A stretch of 64,000 nucleotides of DNA from Cenococcum geophilum 1.58 (taxonomy: Eukaryota > Ascomycota > Dothideomycetes > Gloniales > Gloniaceae): the NCBI GenBank assembly GCA_001692895.1, contig KV748188.1, positions 2,232,001-2,296,000 on the forward strand, given 5' to 3'. Positions 53,940-64,000 of this stretch are shown one piece after another (position 1 is the first letter of the stretch; every line of letters starts with the position of its first letter). The notes under the pieces were generated by a model. It saw only the letters and a list, made by a program, of their open reading frames with translations. It had not been told where the DNA came from and did no database searches. Both the position numbers and the translations under genes were made by a program.

Positions 53940-55310
53940 TTTTTCGCGTCGTTTTTCTTGGGTTCTGTTTCGGCCGGTGGGGTTTTGCTGCAGGAGGCCT
54001 GGTTTCTAGGCTGGGTTGGTCCTGGCATGGGTTGGTCCTGGTATGAATTGTTCCTGGTATGAATTGGTCCCGGGATAGGCTTTTGGGCTTTTGTGCGCGA
54101 TATACTCGGGGTTTGGTCTCAAGTTTTTGCTCCCTCGAGGCCCGGTCTCGGGATATTCGGATCGGGTCTCGGTATTTGGGTTGGGCGGGCGGCAATGCAA
54201 GGGACAGCGGGCAAGGGACAACATGACGGCGTTGGTGCGTCATGGCATGGGCTTTTTGCTCGATTTGGGCTTGCTTTTGTATCAGTATTTCTGTGAGTTT
54301 TACTTGCAGCTAGTTTTCTAGTGATTTGGTTCCCTTCCCGACCCGATGTGCGGTAGAGGATTTTTAATAAAAAAAATGCAGTTGAAGATTTAATTACGAG
54401 ATCACTCTTCACAATGAAAGCGTTTCAGTTGTATTGACATTGTTTACTTTTCACTCTTTGGAGCCCAGGATGATGATAATAAAGTGGTTGGGGTGGGTTG
54501 GGGTGGGTCCCGCCAGGATCACGGTGTTTGACGCTTGTTGATGGATGTTACATTGCGTATCCTGAGGCATAGCAACATAAGATTGTCTACTTTGTCAACG
54601 CAGGAACCCGGCGGACCACCCCGAAGGTTCCGCGTGATATTTTCCTTGTGGTCAAGGGTGATCTACAAATGGGGTTAAGCACAGGGTTAGTTTGAACGGC
54701 TGTGGTCAGAGCCCAGCAAGGCGGTGATTGGCTGCCACCATCTCGAATACTACTTCAACTGATTTGTGAGGCTCGAGCCGTAGGAATGCGGGGCGTGTGT
54801 GGAATTTTAATTGCTTCAGAGAGGCGCAGAGATTGGCGCAACGTAAATTGCCAGTGGCTTGGCCATCTGGAATATTGTTTGCCTGTTTGGTGCAACTCGG
54901 TGGCACGAGCTCCGGAGAGTATCCGTCCCGTAGATGTTTGCAAGCACGTGCTGCATGCTCGGCTCGGTTAGCGAAGGAAACAGCCAAATAGGGTTCCACT
55001 CGAGCCGAGGAAATCTATCTGAGAAAGGGAATGATGTTGGGAATAGTCTATTCCTAGGTATTCCTAAGTGGTGGGTGCGTTGTTGCACACTCACATCCAG
55101 GCTGTAGCGGTCAAGCTGACAGGCAACAGGCAAACCGGTCAGATGGCACCAGCAAATGGTGAAGGCCAATACCTCGATAGACAGTGAAACCAAGTTGCTT
55201 TTGAAGGGATGCTGAAATAAGCTCTTCAAAGGCTTTGCTGCAGGGTTGAGGGAGAGAGACAGTACAACCCCAGACGGCACACACAGAATCTTACATGCGT
55301 CGATCAAATA
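53940..55310. other. Region downstream of the 1139-residue gene
   Basis: The GGTCCTGGTATGAATTG repeats near 54018-54066 are imperfect tandem copies. Several open frames of 60-180 codons overlap on both strands (for example 54816-55307 minus), but none has a recognisable domain or clear codon character. Confidence 0.4.
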
Positions 55311-56117
55311 AAGGTGGAAATGCTTGCAAAAGCTACCCTGCCTTATTCAACGATCTCCAATCCTAAATTAAGGATAAACTCAAAAAGGCCGTAAAGAGCG
55401 TAAGCGGCTCGGGCATCTTACCGCCGTCGCTAGCTCGTGGGTCGACCTGGCTGAGGTGAGCATTTCCTCTCGCTCTTTCATGGGGCCGCTGAGCACGTTG
55501 GAAAGCGGTAGCTGCCTGTAGCGATTATTAAGCCCGGAAAAATTTTTTTGCAAAAGCCGTACCGGGGATGAGCACTGGGGTCAAGATAGGCCATGTCGCA
55601 AAGCAATAACCACCTGGCCGCGTGAACCCGGATATCGTATATTGACACTTAAGCCCCCCTGCACGCAGATTGGGCTGTCGTAATATTGGGTGTGGCACCA
55701 ATCTGGGCATCCAGAAAGATCTGTAATATGTGCCAAGGAGGTGAAAAATCTCAAGCCCAGTTGCTTGGCCTACCTTATTTATTCCCATACGGGAGGGATT
55801 GTGGGTGCTGAGAGGGGCCCCGTTGGCGCAGTCTAGAACTTAGGCATAAATGCTTCTGCAAATAGCGTGCGCCGGTGGCTGAAGATGACAGCCGCTGAAG
55901 TCAGCCCAGGGGGCGACCACTTGAGCAAATGCACACGAGCTTTAGGTTAAGGGGGAGGACTAAGCGACCTAATTGGATAGCCACTAGGCTTGGTGCTTGG
56001 TTTACTGGCTTGGCGCTGGCTGGCCTTAACGGGAGCTGTGCTCGCGGCGCCGCTGCTCTCTCAGCTCCTTTCTCCGACGGCGCTGCCACTGGGAGATTTG
56101 CTGGAGAGACCGGGCGA

Positions 56118-56165
56118 TGCTGGGTGATGCTGGGTGATGCTGGGCGACGCTGGGCGACGCTGGGC
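56118..56165. repeat. 10-bp tandem repeat
   Basis: About five units of GCTGGGTGAT/GCTGGGCGAC. They differ by transitions. Confidence 0.75.
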
Positions 56166-56825
56166 TTGCTCGGCGCTGCTGGGTGCATATCGGGGAGCGT
56201 TTGTTGGGGTCGCATCGCACACAGTGCCATTGCCGGTGCCATCGCCTGTGCCATATCGGTGCCATCGTCACTACTATTGTACTGCTACTGCTGCTACCGT
56301 ATTGCAGCACGACGTAGTGCTGCAAAGACGGGCGCCGCTGTTGGGTAAGCGGGACACGCGGGCCAAAACTTATGCTTAACCTGCCTTGAACCTTATCTTG
56401 AACCCTGTCTGGTAACCGAAGAAACCGGCTGATCCATCCCCCCGTATGACAATTCCCTCATTCTGCAAAAGCCAAAATGCACCTTTTACCTACCCGACCT
56501 TCCCCTGACCAAAACACGTCCCCAAACTGGGCGCCTCGTGGCCTATCGATGCTATTCTGCTTGTCTAAGACCCTTAAGCTCCTAACCTGCTTTTCTAGAA
56601 TCGAGCGTGGCGCCCTCCCCCTAGGCTTGGAAGATGCCGAAGTGTGGAGACCTCAGGCCTTCATAATGCAAGCAAGCTCCATCGCAGCTGACGCGGCCTC
56701 CCTCCGAGCACTCCGAGCCCACCATTTTTTCTAGCGACGACGAGTTCGCTTCAGAATCGTCTCGTGGAGTGCGTGGCTTGGCCTAGGAACGAAACAAAAA
56801 CCGCCCGTTTTATCTGCTTGGCGTG

Positions 56826-56882
56826 TATCTGTGTCATCTGTGTCATCTGTCTCATCTGTGTCATCTGTGCCCATCTGTGCTA
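56826..56882. repeat. 10-bp tandem repeat (TGTGTCATCT)n
   Basis: Five to six imperfect units of TGTGTCATCT/TGTCTCATCT, ending with TGTGCCCATC. Confidence 0.75.
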
Positions 56883-59110
56883 ACTGTGCCAATAAATTTT
56901 TTCTATGTCTTGCCGAGGCAAGCTGAGACGCCCAGTTGTCGGTGCTCCTTGCGTTCCACTGTATGTATGTAGTAGTTAATAATGGCCCCATGTTTTTGCA
57001 CTGACCTACGGGATGCGTAACTACGGTTGGCCGGCTCCGATGTTGGCTCCGAGGCTTGCCCTCCTGGCGTTATCGCCACGCAAAACCGTCATCATCTTCT
57101 CACAAAACTAAGGAGCTCTAGAACGTGATTATTCGCAATGGCGGAAAGATTACGATGGGCCAAGTCATAATACGCGCGTACGAGAAACGCGGCTATTAAC
57201 TTGTCCCATTCTAGAAGCAACAAGCGTCTACTTTTTTTTTGCCCGGTGTGTCATTCGTAAGCCTGCTTTGTCGTGAACCCGGCTGTGCAGTGCGGGAACG
57301 GAGTAAGCTTAAGTGCAATACATCATATGCTTATCTGCGCGAATAGCCCAAGGTCGCTTGGGAGATTACGTTGGTGCGTGGAGCCGAACGAATGAGAGAA
57401 TTGGCTTGGATTGGCTTGGATGAGGTTCCACATTTCCTGCACGCTCATGCCGGCATGTGTTGCCATCAATGAGGCGAGTGAGGCGGATGAAGCAAACGAA
57501 GCGCAGATGGGCGCTCGCTTCCCACGAGACGCCGTCGTGGGATCGGAGGGTGCTTGGAGAAGGATGAGAAACACAAGGGAAGCAGGACGCGCTGTACGAG
57601 TACGAGCATTGCCATGAGGCGGCGGCAGGAGTACCCCTAGGTAGGCAGTGTTTCGGCTGTTTCCATGCAAGGCTTGGCTGTGCAGGTAATAAGAGTCGCA
57701 GAGTCGCTCGCTCTGCGGTCAGCCGGAGAACAGTCTCACAAGTGTTGGCATTATTTGCGCATGATTCCAATTTTCTTCCATGAGCATTGCCTAGGCTTGG
57801 CTGGGTTGAGCGTGTCAGTGCTGGGCAGGGATTGGACTGGCCAAGGGAGCCGAAGGCTTGTCGACGTTAAGGATTAGGGTTATATGGATTAGCCCTCGCT
57901 AGCGTTGTGAGTTTAAAACGACTCGGCCGCTCGCAGCCAAGGGCCGATCGAGGCTGTGACGGGGCGCCGTGCAGAGCGAACAGGTGTCGACTGCCCGCCG
58001 AGAAAGCGGCGAGAGAGGCACCCCAAGATGCGCCAAGGCCTCCGCACAGGCAGTCAGAGGACACTCTATGACACCGTTTGAAGCAGTGATGCCGTCGAAG
58101 CCCGTGAAAGCTTCTAACCTTGTCGGCTCTGTGACCCTTGTTTCTCGCTGGGGCGGCGCGCCCACTCACCCACGCAACAACCCCCCCCCCGGCAGCACCC
58201 ACGCCCAAAGACAAAGTTAGAAGCCAACGGCGTTAATAAAGCTTGTCCGGCCTTACCTCGCTATCAGGCGCCACCCAAGCCTTTGGGACCGATCAATTCG
58301 CAAGGGTGCTGGGTGCCACTACTGAGCGCTGACCCAGAAAAAAAGACACATTCCGCCCAGATCTCTTATGAACCGACTGAGGCACGGGAGCTGCTCAACC
58401 TTCTTGCTCCTCTGTCAACTGCACCGCACCCCACCGCCTCTATCCTTCTGGCCACGAGTCCGCATTCCACACTCCCGTTTCATCCTCTGCTCCATTCCAA
58501 GTGCCTTCCCTCCGCAGTCATCTGTGCTGCTCTTGTCCTCGCTCTCCGCACTACTCTTCTTAGGTGGCGCGTCAAGGAACGTCCTATTACGACGCTGCTA
58601 ACTCAACCTGCTCGGGGAGCTCTCTCTGGTGAGTCGACGCAACAATTTCATTACACGCTCGCTTGCCTATCAGTCTGAATAACCGCGGGTGCCACATTGC
58701 CTCGACTGCCCCAAGGCTCCCCAATCCAACAATTTAAAAATTCAAAAGTTGGCGTCTTCCACTGGGCCAGGATGTTGCTAGTGCAGATGAATTCGCAGTA
58801 GGCATGAGGATACTTCTTGGCTCCTTAGCCGCGTCATAAGCTACTCTAGCCCGTCGCACTTACCTACTCCGCCGCATCCTTCTGCACAGGGCCCTCCCCG
58901 GGTCCACCCCAGCCTTAATTGAGACGGTCTATTTCGAGCCTAACTGCCGATTCCGATTAACCCTATTACACAGCTTTTGGCTAACACATATGCCTTTTCA
59001 GATGCGAGCGTAGAAATCTATCCACTTGTCTTCTCCTACACACAAAACCACGCCAGCCTGGCTTCCCTCCAATTCTGTCCCGTCGATAAACCACTTGCTC
59101 TGTCTTCGCT

Positions 59111-60133
59111 ATGGAGACATACAATGGACACGTCCGGACACCAGCGGATGCTATCCTCCTCTTCGAAGCCTGTCGCATTGGTCTTCTTCCTCGCGTCCAG
59201 CGACGACTCTCTGAAAAAGAAAGACAGCAGATCAAGTCGGGGTCTGTGTTTGTGTGGGATGAGAGAGAAGCGGGCATGCGGAGATGGACAGATGGCAAAT
59301 CATGGAGTGCCAGTCGAGTATCTGGCAGCTTCTTGACGTATCGGGAAATGGAAGGCAAGAGAGGTGGAAATGGTTTTGCGCCACCTGTCCAGGCAGTCAA
59401 GAGAACAAGCGGGAAGACGTCTGACGGATCGAAGGGGGACTCGGATGAAGACGGCCCAGATGGATACCGCTACAAGCCGGATGGTCTCATGAAGCAGTCA
59501 TTTAGCATCACCACCCAGAACGGACAGCACTTGCACTTGATTAGCTACTATGCGCGCTCGCACCCTACCGCTCCAGGCCTACAGCAACCAACACTAGACC
59601 CGTCGCTTCGTCACATCCGCCCGCCGAAGAACATGTACCCAGAGTCAACAGTTAACGAGACGTCCAGCGTGCCTGCAGTCACTCGAGGCCCCATGCCTGG
59701 ATCGCCTTATTCCCCAGTACCTCATCAAATGGGAATGGGATCGCCATACAATCGTCCTGGAGCGACTCACCCTCAGGGTTATGGCCCCCCTCCCGGTAGC
59801 TGGCCGCCAACTCCAAACGGAACTCCTCCGTTCCAGTACACGTATTACCCTCCACAACCGCCTCAACAGCCTAGCCACTCTCCTTTACAGTACGCGCAAG
59901 CAGCCTATCCCCCTCAACAGTATCCACAGCATCCAGGGCCAACTGCGTTTGACCGACCACCTCCACCAATAAGCAATCCAGCCTTACCTCCTCCACCACC
60001 CCAAATACCTCCAATGACAAACGGTCATCCGCCTCACATCATGCAGCACCCGCCACAATATATCCACAACCCCTCTCCACGTGCAATACAGGCTACGCAG
60101 CTCGGCCAACAGCACCACCACCACCATCACCAC

Positions 60134-60165
<32 letters not shown>

Positions 60166-60185
60166 ACAACAACAACAGCAACAGC

Positions 60186-60225
<40 letters not shown>

Positions 60226-60667
60226 GCCACATGTCAATGGCCACCAGATTGATCCACGCCTCACGACACCCTCGATACAGACAAGTGAGGGACACCAGCT
60301 CCCAGCGCTCACAGGATCTGCCGGCTCAGGCATGAACGGCGATAAGCCCCCGTCCCCGCACCCCTCCGAAACCAGAAACCGGAGCTCTGACTCGCTTGCT
60401 GTACCCGAAACCAATTGCGGTGTTGCAAACAATGCCCCTTCACCTGCACGTACTATACCAAGCGTCGGTTCCTTGCTTAACACTAATCCTCCAAATGACA
60501 TTGGAATGGATGGTAGGAGCGAACAGAGCGTCAGCCGAGCTGGTAGCCGAAGTCCGAACAGCGGTGCCCTACGAACTGCGCAGGACATCCCAGGCGACAG
60601 GATTAGTATTCGTGGTGCCGATCAAAAGGCCCTGCGCAAGCTCGATTCGATGATGATGCTTCGGTGA
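59111..60667 (+). CDS. Pac2-type WOPR (Gti1/Pac2 family) transcription factor
   Basis: This is a 518-residue nuclear DNA-binding protein in one exon. It starts METYNGHVRTPADAILLFEA, the usual start of the Pac2-like branch. WOPRa spans about residues 1-85 (LFEACRIGLLPRV, GSVFVWDEREAGMRRWTDG, WSASRVSGSFLTYREM). WOPRb is at about 117-148 (DGYRYKPDGLMKQSFSI, LHLISYY). WOPR proteins bind DNA through both halves and control morphogenesis, conidiation and virulence programmes in fungi. The C-terminal half is Pro/Gln/Ser-rich, with 8 consecutive His (335-342) directly followed by 30 Gln (343-372). A WOPR factor of the Ryp1/Sge1 branch would begin differently, so Pac2 is favoured. The direct targets cannot be told from sequence. 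Confidence 0.9.
60113..60226 (+). repeat. CAC/CAR trinucleotide tract in the WOPR gene
   Basis: Eight His codons and 30 Gln codons form a mixed CAC/CAT then CAG/CAA array. The CAA/CAG mixture limits slippage but length polymorphism is likely. The antisense strand shows artificial poly-Leu and poly-Cys frames. Confidence 0.9.
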
Positions 60668-61277
60668 AATATTTTTCATGCTGTCATTGGAGTGGCATGA
60701 GTAGTAATTTTGTGCGAACTTATAACTTCTAGTAATTGGAGATCTTATATTCTCACCCTGTGTTACAAATACTAGTTAGATTGTTGCGATGGTATCGAAC
60801 AATGCGGGAGTGCTTCTCACACCTGTAACATGCATACACAAGGCGTTGCATCTGGGCGGCGTTCCGGTGGCCTTCACTTTCAATTGCTGGTCTGGGAGCA
60901 GGCTTTGCTCCATTCCTAAATTGAGTGTTGAGTTGAGCGGCTCCATTGGTTTTTCTGGTTTTTGTATTATGTGTTTCCTGGTATCGTGGATAGCGGCGGG
61001 CTCCCTGGAGGGAACCCTATCTTTCGAGTAGCATTCACTGTTGTCAAATCAAACTACTAGCCTTATCTGACGCGAACCGCTTTCGGGAGAGAATAATTAA
61101 GCTTAAAGTGAAGGCTGTACTTCTATATTCCGGCACTGAAAATATACACAAGAAATCTAACATTGTTACATCCTAGTCTATTTCCAAAGCATATACGTCC
61201 AATGTCGCAACATGCTTCTCTAATAATCCAATAAACCAAAATGCCAGCAAACACCTCTTCGTATGCAAGTATGGATA
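60668..61277. other. Convergent intergenic region
   Basis: This lies between the 3' end of the WOPR gene and the 3' end of the cytochrome b5-like gene on the other strand. It contains the presumed 3' untranslated regions. The 80-codon frame at 60789-61031 is unrecognised. Confidence 0.4.
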
Positions 61278-61747
61278 TCATAACTTCGCTTCTTCTTTCA
61301 GAGTCCCGACCTTTAGCTTGTCTGAGTATTTCTTAAGCACGCTCTCGTTGTGGTACTGCAGCAAAGTATTGCGTTAGCTTATGATCATTTACCAAAATTC
61401 AATCTCTCACGCGACACAACAGCATCCGGAATCGTCCACAAGTTACGGCAACTCAACCCGCGCAGTTCATGCGTGCTTTTTCTTTGCAAACTTGCTTCTC
61501 TCCACGGCATCCTGTCATCGAGAATCCTTGCTATTACATACTGTAAGAGAGTGTCGCCGGGAATTCTTACCTTCCAGAACTGCTGAGTAGCATCTTTTCC
61601 GCCTACCCTCTTCAGAATCTTGGAGCCACCAGGGTGGTCATCCACAAAGGAGGCCATGCTGTAGACATTGCTGTCGATGATAATATACAGGCCGTTGTCA
61701 ACAGTGTTGTGCTCGGCGACGTCCTTCACTGTAAAGGTTTCCGACAT
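61278..61747 (-). CDS. Small single-domain cytochrome b5-like protein
   Basis: There are two exons, 61747-61571 and 61355-61278, joined across a 215-bp intron (GTAAGA...CTGCAG) in phase 0. The product is 84 residues. It is a lone cytochrome b5 heme-binding domain: MSETFTVKDVAEH start, HPGG with axial His38, GGKDAT, and the second axial His61 in KYHNES, which the intron separates from the first. No membrane tail follows, so the protein is predicted to be soluble. Electron donation to an oxygenase or desaturase is the usual role; the partner is unknown. The second exon was found from the splice acceptor and the matching C-terminal fold; without splicing, translation runs on into intron sequence. 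It is head-to-head with the F-box-like gene. Confidence 0.85.
61356..61570 (-). other. Intron of the cytochrome b5-like gene
   Basis: The donor GTAAGA directly follows ...CAGTTCTGGAAG, and the acceptor CTGCAG precedes TACCACAACGAG. It is long for this window (215 bp) but keeps frame and restores the second heme ligand. Confidence 0.75.
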
Positions 61748-62314
61748 TGTGACTGAGGCGAGGGTTGGTTTACGTAGAAAGACGAGGGTTGCAAGAGCGC
61801 AAGGTTAGGATTTAGGCAGATTGGTTATCTGAGGATGTATGGTGAAGAGAGGAGAAGGTGGTGGTGAGAGAGATGTGGCAGATTACATAGTTGACCCAGT
61901 ACAAACTTGGAGTCTGCGAAGTGCCTCGGCTGATTGTGTTGCGGATGTCTAAATATGACATATCGAGATTTTAAGCCTTCTGATTGGTCAAACGATAAAT
62001 ACTTCTCTCTTCACGAAACTCCATGTGCCTGAGGCTCTGCCACCATTTCCCTAGACATAGGGTATGCTATGTAGCTTTCCAATTATAGGTTTAAGACAGA
62101 ACTCGGAGTGTTACATTGTACAAATAAGGCACGCCGTGCCAAGGCATTTTTGGCGGCTGAAAGAGGCCGAGGCTGATCTCAAAGGCTACAGCATCTTTGC
62201 GAGATCACATTGCACCATGCAGAAAGGAGTTCTGAATACAGATAGAAGAATACGAGCATGGAGGAATAACCACTAACCCAGGCATCCCTACGAAAGCGCT
62301 TCGGAACATTCAGG
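61748..62314. promoter_or_regulatory. Divergent promoter region
   Basis: These 567 bp lie between two divergent start codons. A purine/pyrimidine-asymmetric block near 61830-61880 (GAAGAGAGGAGAAGG) lies upstream of the cytochrome gene. No specific regulator site is claimed. Confidence 0.45.
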
Positions 62315-64000
62315 ATGTCTCCGGAGAATCAAAACATACTCTGCCTCCAAGAGCTGAACGACGATGTATTAAGGCTGGTTATCGGAGAGGTATTTCCCTT
62401 CCCTACATCAATTTGATTTCAAGCAAATAACTTGAATCACTGCGCCCGCGCTGATGTATAAAGATATTTCGGGACGGTGATCGACCGACCCTTGACGCTG
62501 TCTCCAAAGTTTCCCGTCACCTCTATCAACTGTCCGTGCCATGGCTTTATCGAAGGCTAGTCATTCTATTCACCACCAAATCTCACAGACCCTTGTTACT
62601 TCGTCTTCTAAAGGATGGCTCCAAGCTTCCGTCTTTCATCCGAGAACTCAGGATCAAGCAGTACTTGCGCAGTTCAAGCGAACAACAATGCCAGCTTCTG
62701 GAGCTTTTGCATCGGCTCGGGCGTCTAGAGTCTTTTTGGTGGGATGACTACTGCGATATGCCCGAGGTATTCCTCAATTTCCTCCACAAAAAGTGGCCGA
62801 ATGCTCGGATTGTCGTCGATGCGCAACAAGTGTGCCCGATTAGAGTGAAGTACAGCCTCAATTGCAATTCTGCTTTCGTTTGGCCGTCCTCTCACTGCCT
62901 CCATACCTTCGTATTCAGAGCTGTCAGGAAGTACGAGTTTGATCATCGCTTCAAGCAGAACTTATTCCAAACCATTAAGCGCAGCCCAAATCTGAAGATC
63001 TTGCAGATATGGGATTTTGTCAGTGGACTATTCGGTTATTTAGACGACATGAGCTCAGAACTGGGATATCCCGGCGATCTGGCGCCAGGAGTCCGTGAGC
63101 GCGGTGCGATGAGTGAAGGTCTCCCTCAACTGGAGGAGCTTACACTAGCCGGTCTAATACTGCCACTGTTCACACACAATGAGTTGAACGTGTGGGGGTC
63201 GACTGGTGGGTGGGAGAAGCTAAAGAGACTAAAGTTAAAGCCATCGGACTTTTTGCCGGCATTTCTAGGGCGCGTTCCTTCGCTAGAGGTTCTCGACTGT
63301 AGCTCGTATCTGTCGAGGGCAATCGAGGACTATACCTATCCCGCAGGCCAGGGAAACCCAATTGCTCTGCTAGGAGCTTTGAGAGAATTGGAATACCAAG
63401 GTCCTGGTATCACATTCCCCATTAAAGTTCTGCAGCACGTGTCACGGACTCTTGTTAGCTTCAAGATGCATAATCCGGACTCATTCGTGCACCGGAATGG
63501 AAGTACCGAGCCGGCAGAGATACAGTGCCGTGATATCCTTGTCCTCAACGACACATGCCCCAGACTGGAAACACTTGCGGTCGACATGTGGCGTGAAGCA
63601 GTATGGCCGTATGAATTTCTCACCGCTCTAGCCCAGTTTCGAAGCCTTACCAACATAACCCTTTTTGTGGAGCGTCCAAGCGATATTGGCATAAGTCCAG
63701 CTGTCGATAAGCAGTCATGCAAGCACATCTTCGAATTCGTCCAAGGTCATAAGTGCGGCAGACGGCTTCGTCGGCTTGAGATTAAGCAGTATAAAATTGG
63801 AGTCACTATTGGCCCTAGCTCCTCTCTTCAGTTCCGAGGACCTGTTGGCAATATATTCCCGGACTTTGCCTGCGCATCTGCAAAGGAGGGGGGAGTGCTG
63901 GTAGAAGAAGTCTATTGGCAGCAGAGTGCCAAATGCAATAGGGAAGCAGAAGAATTGAGGTTGTTGACAAAGAATATCGAATATTGTTCTACCGGGAGGC
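62315..64000 (+). CDS. F-box-like protein, partial (runs off window end)
   Basis: Exon 1 is 62315-62389 (25 codons), the intron 62390-62463 (74 bp), and exon 2 starts at 62464 and stays open to the window end, giving at least 537 residues. The N-terminus reads LCLQELNDDVLRLVIGE, then across the splice IFRDGDRPTLDAVSKVSRHL and LSVPWLYRRLVI. This is the pattern of fungal F-box-like domains that dock on Skp1 in SCF ubiquitin ligases. The rest contains leucine-rich stretches (LPQLEELTLAGLILP, WEKLKRLKLKP, VPSLEVLDCSS, LRELEYQG, CPRLETLAVDM) consistent with irregular LRR-type substrate recognition. Substrate unknown. The stop codon is outside the window. Confidence 0.75.
62390..62463 (+). other. 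Intron of the F-box-like gene
   Basis: This is a 74-bp intron with donor GTATTT and acceptor ATAAAG. Removing it links GAG to ATATTTCGG in frame. The donor is non-optimal but the reading frames on both sides agree. Confidence 0.7.

Larger units (their letters stand above)
55311..58950. other. Long region without a recognisable gene, upstream of the WOPR gene
   Basis: I find no confident gene. It contains two short tandem arrays, (GCTGGGYGAY)n at about 56118-56165 and (TCATCTGTG)n at about 56826-56882, and pyrimidine-rich stretches at 58400-58520. Most open frames are short and overlapping. Long upstream regions and leaders are common for WOPR regulators, so part of this may be promoter and untranslated leader. 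Confidence 0.4.

Noticed and set aside
53066-54028. 320-codon minus-strand frame opposite the 1139-residue gene
   Set aside because: GC-rich shadow of the sense Pro/Ser/Asp-rich tail; low-complexity Ser/Pro content mirrors the sense codons.
54816-55307. 163-codon minus-strand frame as a possible gene
   Set aside because: No domain, overlaps several other frames of similar size, and no promoter or splice context supports it.
55901-56254. Ala/Pro/Ser-rich minus frame, 117 codons
   Set aside because: Low-complexity translation that includes a 10-bp tandem repeat; opposite-strand frames are equally open.
60127-60588. Minus-strand frames with poly-Leu or poly-Cys runs
   Set aside because: Antisense of the CAG/CAA tract in the WOPR gene.

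Overview
The window looks like a chromosomal segment from a filamentous ascomycete (Pezizomycotina). The evidence is intron-poor genes with short introns (54, 74 and 215 bp), a Pac2-type WOPR regulator, a cytochrome b5-fused sphingolipid desaturase, and transposons that carry the C-to-T, TpA-enriching damage of repeat-induced point mutation (RIP). No species can be named from the sequence alone. A few N runs show it is a draft assembly.

Positions 1 to about 36,130 are a gene-free, AT-rich transposon graveyard. Most of it resolves into one nested stack, defined by matching terminal repeats and target-site duplications (TSDs). Gypsy chromovirus A (LTRs 3077-3269 and 31023-31215) is interrupted by Gypsy chromovirus B (LTRs 8901-9511 and 25431-25851). 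B contains a nearly readable Tad-like LINE (C, about 10.0-16.2 kb) and a small LTR element (D, 19516-21832). A was also hit in its polypurine tract by a second LINE (F, 3279-8140), which contains another small LTR element (E, 5053-6656). Left of A is a decayed Gypsy gag. Right of A, at 32482-36134, is a Fot1/pogo-like DNA transposon (G) with two further TA-flanked inverted-repeat elements inside it (I and H). Pairs of LTRs from the same insertion differ only by transitions, nearly all in RIP context.

Positions 36.1-64 kb are a gene compartment with normal base composition. In order they hold: an FHA protein with two kinase domains (+); a 12-bp minisatellite and a hAT-type MITE; a delta-8 sphingolipid desaturase (-) divergent from a phosphoglucomutase/phosphoribomutase (+); a fold-back repeat element; a 1139-residue conserved-type hypothetical protein (+); a 5.2-kb region without a recognisable gene; a Pac2-type WOPR transcription factor (+); a single-domain cytochrome b5-like protein (-); and, divergent from it, an F-box-like protein (+) that runs off the window end.

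The genes do not form a biosynthetic cluster. They look like ordinary primary-metabolism, lipid and regulatory genes beside a heterochromatic TE block. The most unusual items are the dual-kinase FHA protein whose first kinase has HRN in place of HRD, the four-level transposon nest with exact TSDs, the ATGA stop-start overlap in LINE C, and a minisatellite shared between a RIP-damaged transposon and an intergenic site.
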